NCBI GenBank assembly: GCA_964426815.1
Contig: CAYRRZ010000036.1
Coordinates: forward strand, 1-7,637
Direction of reading: 5' to 3'
DNA length: 7,637 nucleotides
Source: JADZEJ01 sp964426815
Lineage (GTDB): Bacteria; Patescibacteriota; Patescibacteriia; 2-12-FULL-60-25
Shown: piece after piece, positions 1-5,276 of the stretch
Layout: every line of letters begins with the position of its first letter
Numbering within the stretch: the first letter of the stretch is position 1
Made by a program: the position numbers and the translations under genes
Notes under the pieces: generated by a model
The model's database searches: none
What the model was told of the DNA's origin: nothing
What the model saw: only the letters and a program-made list of their open reading frames with translations

Positions 1-1053
1 CAAACGCTCTGCCAATTCACTAATTTTTGTCGTCGCTTCAATCGCCGGTTTAGGCAAAGCCCCAAAATCACCCGCTTCAAGCATCGAAGCCGCACCTCGA
101 ATACCTGCCAATGGCGTGCGTAATTGATGCGCCACCATATTTACAAAATCATGACGCGCTTCATCCAAACGCTTTAACTGAAACATCGCTGCCTCCGAAG
201 ACAAACGCTTCTTGCGCTCTTCTTCAAGACTCTGAATCGCCAAAACACCGTAAATCCCAATCGCCGCACACACAATCGACAAAGCGATAAATTCACTCAA
301 ATCACGCGCGCGCATCAAGACCACGATTGCGCAAGAAATAAGCGGAACAAAAAAGGCCTCGAGCGGACTCAAACGCACATCCAAAAAACTCGAGCGCAAA
401 AAGGCCAACAAAGAAATAAAAATAAACGCACTGCACAAAATCGGCATCAGGAGCCCCGTTGGAATTGGCCCTGAAATAAGCTGCAGTCCACCAGCGAGTA
501 AAAACGGAATCAAGAGCACAATCGCATATGAAGCTCGTCTTTGTACCAAAGGCGAAGCATGATGCGACCATAAAGCCGGATACAATACCATTCCCAAAAT
601 AATCGTTGTCATCACATACAGAAAAATCCCAACCACCGAACCAGCGGTCAATAACGACGAAATAATTTGTGGATTCGATCCAAACTCACGCAACACAAAA
701 GCCAAGGCCAAAGCCCCAAATCCGAACAAAGAAAAAAAGTACGCAAAAATCGACGATTGCAATTTCACATGTCCGGCTACATGAGCCGCAATTCGCAAAG
801 CCAAACCCGGCGCAAAACACACCGATAAATAAAACAAAATCTTCCAAGCCAAGATCTGTGAAGGCAAAGCTGTGGACTGCAAATGCAAAAACCAATCAGC
901 CGACGTCCACAAAGCCAAACACATCGCGAGCAAGCCAAAAGTCAGACTCCCCGGAGACTTACGCGCTCGCCCCCAAATAAAACAACCGAGGGTAAAAACC
1001 GCAATCGATGTCCCAACCGTCAAAATCAATTCAAAAGGCAAGACAGCATTCAT
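1..1053 (-). CDS. Multi-pass membrane sensor histidine kinase, 5' part only (C-terminus beyond left edge)
   Basis: This open frame has no stop and runs off the left edge; 351 residues are visible. Residues 1 to about 270 are strongly hydrophobic, with some eight or nine candidate membrane spans (roughly 6-26, 36-54, 70-88, 103-125, 134-160, 175-196, 202-227, 232-246, 252-270). This resembles the 7TM-type sensor region found on some histidine kinases. A charged helix follows (about 283-305, EEERKKR and KRLDEARHD), then a clear HisKA H-box, MVAHQLRTPLAGIRG, with the phospho-accepting His at residue 309 (bases 127-129). The trailing MLEAGDFG is typical of CPR kinases. The ATP-binding domain lies outside the window. 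The start is the ATG at 1051-1053; a nearby ATG at 1047-1049 soon meets a stop in its frame. It begins 18 bases after argS, so co-transcription is likely. Leucine is mostly TTG (about 39 of 59 by hand count). The signal sensed and the partner regulator are unknown. Confidence 0.9.
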   Translation of the reverse strand, partial: MNAVLPFELILTVGTSIAVFTLGCFIWGRARKSPGSLTFGLLAMCLALWTSADWFLHLQSTALPSQILAWKILFYLSVCFAPGLALRIAAHVAGHVKLQSSIFAYFFSLFGFGALALAFVLREFGSNPQIISSLLTAGSVVGIFLYVMTTIILGMVLYPALWSHHASPLVQRRASYAIVLLIPFLLAGGLQLISGPIPTGLLMPILCSAFIFISLLAFLRSSFLDVRLSPLEAFFVPLISCAIVVLMRARDLSEFIALSIVCAAIGIYGVLAIQSLEEERKKRLSSEAAMFQLKRLDEARHDFVNMVAHQLRTPLAGIRGAASMLEAGDFGALPKPAIEATTKISELAERL

Positions 1054-1059
1054 GCCCGG

Positions 1060-1065
1060 AGTATA
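1060..1065 (-). promoter_or_regulatory. Possible -10 element just upstream of the kinase gene
   Basis: The minus strand reads TATACT (5 of 6 to the TATAAT consensus) ending six bases before the kinase ATG. A weak -35-like GTGCCA lies 18 bases upstream inside the argS end. If used, the transcript would start at or next to the ATG, giving a nearly leaderless mRNA. No Shine-Dalgarno sequence is visible before this start. The match could be chance, and read-through from argS would also express the gene. Confidence 0.25.
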
Positions 1066-1071
1066 GCGCAA

Positions 1072-2835
1072 TTACATCTCTTCTGGCACGGCAATTCCAA
1101 GCAAGTCCAAGCCTTGAATCAGGGTCCGACGAGCTAACATCACCAATTGAAGCCGCGCTTGTTTGATTCCAAAAGCCGCATCCATCACCGGCACATCACG
1201 ATAAAAGGCATTCACATCCTGCGCCAAAGCAAAACACCACTGAGAAACGATGCTCGGCTTCATTTCACGCGCTGCGCGACGACACATCTCGGTAAATTGG
1301 GCGATACGCACCAAAAGAGCTCGTTCCGCATTCTCACTCAATCCAGAAAAATCTAAATCACTTTGCAAGGTATCGGTAACATTCGCCTTTTTCAAAATAC
1401 TTCCTAAACGCGTAACGGCATATTGAATATATGGCCCCGTATCTCCATCAAAAGCTAAAGCCGCCTTAATATCAAAGGTGATCGGCTTTTCTGGGTCTTG
1501 TTTCAACATCCCATATTTCATGCCTGCCTGAGCCAAACACCATGCGGTATATTCTACTTTTCCTTCATTCCAATCGACATGGCGCGCCACCGTCGTTGAC
1601 TTAGCTTGTTCAATAACCGTATCGCGAAATGAATGAAAGGTAATAATATTTCCTTTGCGACTCGACATGGCTCCTTCTGGCAAGGTCACCAATTCATATC
1701 CCAAATAGCCAAAGGATTGATGAACACCCATGCGCTTCAATGCTTCTGCTAATTGACGAAAATTCAATGACTGGCGCACATCAACCAATACCAAACTCTG
1801 CTGCAAAGCCGGATACTCATGCAATTTCAATTCAGCCAATGCCAAATCTTTTGCCGCATACAACAAAGATCCATCAGATTTACGTAACAACATGAAGCCT
1901 AATTTTTCGGCCTCCATGTCAATCACCAAAGCTCCCTGACTCATCTGGGCAATTCCTTTAGCTTCAAGCTGATTCAAAATGGCATGTGCTCGATCCACAC
2001 ATTCAGAATCAAAATACTGACGCTCAATCCGCACGCCCAGTTCATCAAAAATCTGCGCCATTTCATCCATGCACCAACGCTTGGTCTCACGCCACAAGGC
2101 TTCCCAAGCAGGATCATGACCTTCAAGTGCCGCATGCACGGCTGAAACCTGCGCCTGCTTTTCTTCAGATTTTTCTTCTAAAGCCTTCGTCGCATCCGCA
2201 TACACCTGACCCAAATAACGCGCCGAATGTTTTTCAAGCGGAACCGCGTCGATCACCGCATCAACCTGCGCCATCCCAAAACCTTCAATCAAAACTCCTT
2301 GCGAAGTCACAAGTTGCCACAAACACTTGGCCACATGCGTCCCAATATCATTGATATAACTCACTGGAATCACATTTGCTCCTGAACGACGCAAAATACG
2401 CACTAAAGACGCGCCCAAAATAAAATTCCGCAAATGCCCAACATGAATTTCTTTATGCGTATTTGGATTCGCATATTCAAATAAAATCGTTTCTGATTTG
2501 CGCGAATCATTCTGACCAAAAGCCTCTCCTTGCGTCGCTGCCTCAGCCACTACGCGTTGCATGAGTGAAGGGAGATGCAAACGAAAATTCACATATGGCC
2601 CTGCAGCTACCGCCGACGCAATCGTCACATCCGTCCCCGTCAATTTTTCTGCCAATTGTATTGCGAGTTCTGCCGGAGATTTGCCTAATGTCTTCGCAAG
2701 TTTAAAACAGCCAAAAGCCACATCCCCAACCTCAGATGTTGGCGGTATCACAATCTCGCTCGCATTCACGGGCGTTTCTGCCACTTCGCTCAAACGACGC
2801 GCAATATGGCTCAAAATAGCTTCCCAAGTGCTCAT
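1072..2835 (-). CDS. argS: Arginyl-tRNA synthetase (class I)
   Basis: This cytoplasmic enzyme attaches arginine to tRNA-Arg using ATP. The 587 residues are a normal full length. Residues 1-90 form the ArgRS-specific N-terminal domain, with the typical SEVGDVAFG stretch. The HIGH motif is HVGHLRN at 131-137, preceded by NPNTHKEI. The SYINDIG motif (159-165) and FDGDTGPYIQYA (462-473) are ArgRS signatures. The KMSKS equivalent is MSSRKGN at 390-396; it lacks the leading Lys (Ala at 389), as in many ArgRSs. The C-terminal helical DALR anticodon-binding domain (about 465-587) ends in GIAVPEEM, matching the usual family ending. The ATG overlaps the tyrS TGA by four bases (ATGA), and no Shine-Dalgarno sequence is seen, so translation is probably coupled to tyrS. 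The gene ends in TAA, 18 bases before the kinase start. Confidence 0.98.
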   Translation of the reverse strand: MSTWEAILSHIARRLSEVAETPVNASEIVIPPTSEVGDVAFGCFKLAKTLGKSPAELAIQLAEKLTGTDVTIASAVAAGPYVNFRLHLPSLMQRVVAEAATQGEAFGQNDSRKSETILFEYANPNTHKEIHVGHLRNFILGASLVRILRRSGANVIPVSYINDIGTHVAKCLWQLVTSQGVLIEGFGMAQVDAVIDAVPLEKHSARYLGQVYADATKALEEKSEEKQAQVSAVHAALEGHDPAWEALWRETKRWCMDEMAQIFDELGVRIERQYFDSECVDRAHAILNQLEAKGIAQMSQGALVIDMEAEKLGFMLLRKSDGSLLYAAKDLALAELKLHEYPALQQSLVLVDVRQSLNFRQLAEALKRMGVHQSFGYLGYELVTLPEGAMSSRKGNIITFHSFRDTVIEQAKSTTVARHVDWNEGKVEYTAWCLAQAGMKYGMLKQDPEKPITFDIKAALAFDGDTGPYIQYAVTRLGSILKKANVTDTLQSDLDFSGLSENAERALLVRIAQFTEMCRRAAREMKPSIVSQWCFALAQDVNAFYRDVPVMDAAFGIKQARLQLVMLARRTLIQGLDLLGIAVPEEM

Positions 2836-4016
2836 ACGAGTTTCACAAAATGACGTTTCCCTTTTTGAACAATGCTCCCCACACCTATTTCTGTTGTGAT
2901 ATCCGTCACCACGACATCATTCACTTTCACCCCACCTTGCTCAATTTGCCGACGCGCCTCGGTCTTTGAAGGCACCATCTTCATCTCAACCAAAACATCA
3001 ATCAGTTTCACGGCAGATTGAGAACTGGATACAGCGTACTCCAACATTTCTTCCGGCTTCTCCCCTTTTTGATGAACCGACGTAAAATGCGCATCGGCCA
3101 CTTCAGCTGCCTCAGCAGACACCAAAAGTCGCACAACCGCTTTTGCAAGTTCACGCTTATACGTCATTGGATTTTCTCCAGCTTCCATCGCGGATTTCAT
3201 TTCTGCCAAACGCTCATTTGAAACATCCGTCAGCAATTCAAAAGCGGGCAAAACCAACCCATCTGACCAAGACATAATCTTGCCATACATATCATTTGGT
3301 TCATCCAAAAACGACACCATATTACCTTCGCTCTTTCCCATCTTCTTTCCCGTTGGATCTACTAAAAGTTTGGTCGTGAGCACGTATTTTTCCTTATTCT
3401 TCATTTCACGCAACAAACTGCGACCAGCCAACATATTAAACGTTTGATCATTTCCACCGATTTCTAAATCCACTTCCATCGCCACCGAATCATATCCCTG
3501 CATCAGCGGATACAAAAATTCATGTACATGAATCGGCTTCGCTTCCTGCAATCGATCTTGAAACATATCGCGCTCCAACATTTGCTGCACCGTAAAATGC
3601 GACGACAATTCAACCACATCGGCGAAAGACATTTTCCCTAACCAATCCCCGTTAAATTTCAATTCAACCGGATTCTCTCCATCAAAACGCACAAAACGCG
3701 AAGCCTGTTCTTTATACAGTTTGCAGTTCGCTAACACTTCTTCGCGCGTCAACTGTTTACGTGTCGCCTTTTTATCCGTCGGATCACCAATCATGGCGGT
3801 AAAATCTCCGATGAGCATGATCACCCGATGACCCATTTCTTGCAGCTCGGCCAACTTACGCAACCAAATCACATGTCCCAAATGCAAAGTCGGACCCGTT
3901 GGATCAATCCCGGCATACACCGTTAAACGCGGACCAGAAACCATCCGATCAGCCAATTTTTCAGGGGTCGGATACACATTCTGTACGGCACGAGTCAAAA
4001 AATGCTGGACACTCAT
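2832..4016 (-). CDS. tyrS: Tyrosyl-tRNA synthetase (class I, type 2 / TyrZ-like)
   Basis: This cytoplasmic enzyme charges tRNA-Tyr with tyrosine. The 394 residues are a normal length. The active site shows VYAGIDPT (33-40; Tyr34 is in the tyrosine-pocket position), the HIGH motif HLGH (45-48), GDFTAMIGDPT (70-80), QGYDSVAM (173-180), GGNDQTFN (187-194) and the KMSKS loop as KMGKS (225-229), with Gly replacing the first Ser. The C-terminal 50 residues (about 343-394) are an S4 RNA-binding domain (SKTEARRQIEQGGVKVN). The layout and the GDFTA.IGDPT.K..TR block fit the TyrS2 subfamily. The gene starts downstream of a terminator and is the first gene of a tyrS-argS-kinase unit. Its ATG has no Shine-Dalgarno sequence but does have a promoter-like pair of hexamers close upstream. 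It ends in TGA, overlapping the argS ATG. Confidence 0.98.
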   Translation of the reverse strand: MSVQHFLTRAVQNVYPTPEKLADRMVSGPRLTVYAGIDPTGPTLHLGHVIWLRKLAELQEMGHRVIMLIGDFTAMIGDPTDKKATRKQLTREEVLANCKLYKEQASRFVRFDGENPVELKFNGDWLGKMSFADVVELSSHFTVQQMLERDMFQDRLQEAKPIHVHEFLYPLMQGYDSVAMEVDLEIGGNDQTFNMLAGRSLLREMKNKEKYVLTTKLLVDPTGKKMGKSEGNMVSFLDEPNDMYGKIMSWSDGLVLPAFELLTDVSNERLAEMKSAMEAGENPMTYKRELAKAVVRLLVSAEAAEVADAHFTSVHQKGEKPEEMLEYAVSSSQSAVKLIDVLVEMKMVPSKTEARRQIEQGGVKVNDVVVTDITTEIGVGSIVQKGKRHFVKLV

Positions 4017-4054
4017 ATACGCCGCAGCTTAGCCCAAAAAAATGCCGCTGGCAA
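4017..4054 (-). promoter_or_regulatory. Candidate promoter of tyrS-argS-kinase
   Basis: On the minus strand TTGCCA (4049-4054; 5 of 6 to TTGACA) is separated by 17 bases (4032-4048) from TAAGCT (4026-4031; 3 of 6 to TATAAT). The pair sits just after the poly-T tract of the preceding terminator, where a new promoter would be expected. Only nine bases separate the -10 hexamer from the tyrS ATG, so the mRNA would be almost leaderless. The -10 match is weak. Confidence 0.35.
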
Positions 4055-4056
4055 AC

Positions 4057-4098
4057 AAAAAACCCGGTCATCCAACCTCTAGGGCTAGACCGACCGGG
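4057..4098 (-). terminator. Intrinsic terminator at the end of orfB
   Basis: On the minus strand CCCGGTC (4092-4098) pairs perfectly with GACCGGG (4063-4069), followed directly by six T residues (4057-4062) and, after one G, three more. The 22-base loop (4070-4091) can form a small inner stem, TCTA with TAGA. The orfB TAG stop (4085-4087) lies in the loop, so the gene's last codons overlap the terminator. It separates the orfA-orfB cassette from tyrS. Confidence 0.8.
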
Positions 4099-4618
4099 AC
4101 GAGAAACCAAGGACCGAACGCTCACCCAACAAACCAGGTATGTCGCTGGCACCGATGCCATGCGCGACATACTGATTCTGAAGCCAGGCATCATAGGCCT
4201 GCAGCGCATGCTCAAACAGCTCAAGGTTTAGCAGCCTGCTTTTAGACCAGCGTCGACACTGACAAAGCCGATTCAAGGCAATCTTGATCGAAACCAATCG
4301 ATCTCGATCTGTAACAAACGTGCCAAGTGCCTTCGCATCGTCCACATCGGGCTGCGTAGCAACCTCCGAAGTTGAACGCCCGCAAACATGGCTGAGCGCG
4401 CTATCGATCATCTCTGGAGTAACCGTGTTGAAGAAGTCCTGCACCATATCCAGTTCAGGCTCATCCGCACCACTCACCACACCCTCCCTAAGACGATACA
4501 CGTCGCCAATCAGCGCAAGATAAGCCAGAATGGCCTCAGCCGTTTGCGGAAAAGACATTCGCCGCATACGTGCCAGCCGTTCTTGGTAGAAAAGCTCAGA
4601 CTGTTTTCGCTGGCTCAT
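4085..4618 (-). CDS. Hypothetical protein orfB, paralogue of the upstream orfA
   Basis: I do not recognise this family. The 177-residue protein is soluble-looking and mostly helical in character, with no signal peptide, membrane span or catalytic signature I can name. It aligns with the product of orfA: QSEL at 6-9, GDVYRLR at 38-44, Pro68, His77, TDRDRL at 103-108 followed by SIKIALNR, and LELFEHALQAYDAWL at 132-146. It lacks the orfA tail after the DAWL block and ends in a short Gly/Ser-rich stretch. The ATG overlaps the orfA TGA (ATGA), and a strong Shine-Dalgarno sequence, GGAGG (4625-4629), sits six bases upstream, which settles the start. Leucine is rarely TTG (about 4 of 21 by hand count) and G+C is higher than in the synthetase genes. 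It ends in TAG inside a terminator loop. The coupling suggests the two proteins act together, possibly as a heteromer (inference). Confidence 0.8.
   Translation of the reverse strand: MSQRKQSELFYQERLARMRRMSFPQTAEAILAYLALIGDVYRLREGVVSGADEPELDMVQDFFNTVTPEMIDSALSHVCGRSTSEVATQPDVDDAKALGTFVTDRDRLVSIKIALNRLCQCRRWSKSRLLNLELFEHALQAYDAWLQNQYVAHGIGASDIPGLLGERSVLGFSSRSV
4295..4308 (-). repeat. 14-base identity shared by orfB and orfA at the RDRL motif
   Basis: The 14-mer ATCGAGATCGATTG (minus strand) occurs here and at 4873-4886 in orfA. In both genes it encodes the core of (D/N)RDRL, in the same frame. It is the longest exact nucleotide match I found between the two genes and marks the best-conserved protein motif. 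It is a remnant of common ancestry or of codon-level constraint, not an independent repeat element. Confidence 0.7.
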
Positions 4619-5199
4619 GGCCTACCTCCGTTCGGATTAACTGGCCGCTTGGTGAAACACACATACGTCACCCAAGCGGGCTGACTTTCGATCAAGACTC
4701 GATCACCACGCTTCGCATCAATCTCAAGCAAGCTGAGACGGAGCGAATAAATCGTTTCTCCGAGCCACGTATCAAAGGTCTCGCGTAGCGGCTCAAGTTG
4801 GCCAACCTGCGAGCCTTGAATCAGACTAACCCGGTGCATCGTGATCCGAGTGAGCGCAATCAGAAAAGACTGCAATCGATCTCGATTCAGGATGGATATG
4901 TCGACATCTGCTTGAAGTGAAACCACCTCTGGATGGATGAACAATCCCTGAGGACCGTGACCCAACGCGCACGCGATGGCACCACTTACCTCATTCGGCT
5001 TCAAACGCCGCTTCCACTCCTCCAACTGCGGAGGCGGTGGAAACATCCGCATGCGGTACAAATCACCCATGGCGACCAAGATCCGAACCGTCGCTTGATC
5101 AGACGGCGGCTCTTGCAGGAGCCGAACAATGTCTTCAAACAGACTAACTGCATATGTCTGCTGCTGGGTAATCAACTCACTTTGGTTATGAGCTTCCAT
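4615..5199 (-). CDS. Hypothetical protein orfA, paralogue of orfB
   Basis: This family is not recognised. With the ATG at 5197-5199 the protein has 194 residues. That start is supported by a Shine-Dalgarno GAGGA six bases upstream. A longer reading from GTG at 5251-5253 would begin inside the valS terminator hairpin and is unlikely. Visible blocks are QSEL (6-9), GDLYRMR (45-51) followed by a proline run PPPP (54-57), KPNEV (67-71), GHG (80-82), NRDRLQSFLIALTR (105-118) and LEPLRETFDTWL (135-146). All but the proline run have counterparts in orfB. A C-terminal extension (about 160-194), absent from orfB, includes GDRVLIES and a Trp/Tyr/Phe-containing strand-like segment. There is no signal peptide or membrane span. 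The gene ends in TGA overlapping the orfB ATG, so the pair is translationally coupled. It lies directly after the valS terminator with no clear promoter of its own. Confidence 0.8.
   Translation of the reverse strand: MEAHNQSELITQQQTYAVSLFEDIVRLLQEPPSDQATVRILVAMGDLYRMRMFPPPPQLEEWKRRLKPNEVSGAIACALGHGPQGLFIHPEVVSLQADVDISILNRDRLQSFLIALTRITMHRVSLIQGSQVGQLEPLRETFDTWLGETIYSLRLSLLEIDAKRGDRVLIESQPAWVTYVCFTKRPVNPNGGRP
4625..4629 (-). promoter_or_regulatory. Strong Shine-Dalgarno site of orfB
   Basis: GGAGG on the minus strand lies six bases before the orfB ATG, inside the last codons of orfA. It fixes the orfB start and contrasts with tyrS, argS and the kinase gene, which have no comparable site. Confidence 0.8.
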
Positions 5200-5205
5200 G
5201 AAGGA

Positions 5206-5210
5206 TCCTC
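5206..5210 (-). promoter_or_regulatory. Shine-Dalgarno site of orfA, deciding its start
   Basis: GAGGA on the minus strand lies six bases before the ATG at 5197-5199. It favours this start over the upstream in-frame GTG at 5251-5253, which would fall in a terminator hairpin. Confidence 0.75.
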
Positions 5211-5222
5211 GGGTTGAGAGGG

Positions 5223-5261
5223 TACGAAAAAGGGCGTGTGTCGCAGTACACACGCCCTTTT
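5223..5261 (-). terminator. Intrinsic terminator of valS (symmetrical hairpin)
   Basis: A perfect 14-base-pair stem joins 5228-5241 and 5248-5261 (GGGCGTGTGT core flanked by A/T runs) around a six-base loop (5242-5247). On the minus strand it ends in a run of five T residues. It begins 15 bases after the valS TAA (5277-5279), as expected for a valS terminator. Because the arms are flanked by A and T runs, it might also work weakly on the plus strand, though no plus-strand gene is present. Its trailing edge lies only about 25 bases upstream of the orfA ATG. Confidence 0.92.
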
Positions 5262-5276
5262 CAAGAATGTCAAGAC

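Noticed and set aside
669..980. Plus-strand open frame of about 100 codons
   Set aside because: It is a shadow of the kinase membrane region on the other strand, rich in Lys, Pro, Ser and Thr as expected from antisense of hydrophobic codons.
4017..4098. T-box riboswitch upstream of tyrS
   Set aside because: The space before tyrS is too short, and no T-box sequence or specifier stem is seen; the hairpin is fully explained as the orfB terminator.
3961..4224. Minus-strand open frame of 87 codons across the orfB end and tyrS start
   Set aside because: It overlaps two better-supported genes and a terminator in another frame and shows no family features.
4295..4886. Direct repeat or mobile-element ends from the shared 14-mer
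   Set aside because: Both copies are in frame and encode the same RDRL motif of the paralogous proteins; no inverted ends, target duplications or transposase are seen.
5200..5253. Upstream in-frame GTG start adding 18 residues to orfA
   Set aside because: It lies inside the valS terminator hairpin and has no Shine-Dalgarno sequence; the ATG at 5197-5199 has GAGGA six bases upstream.
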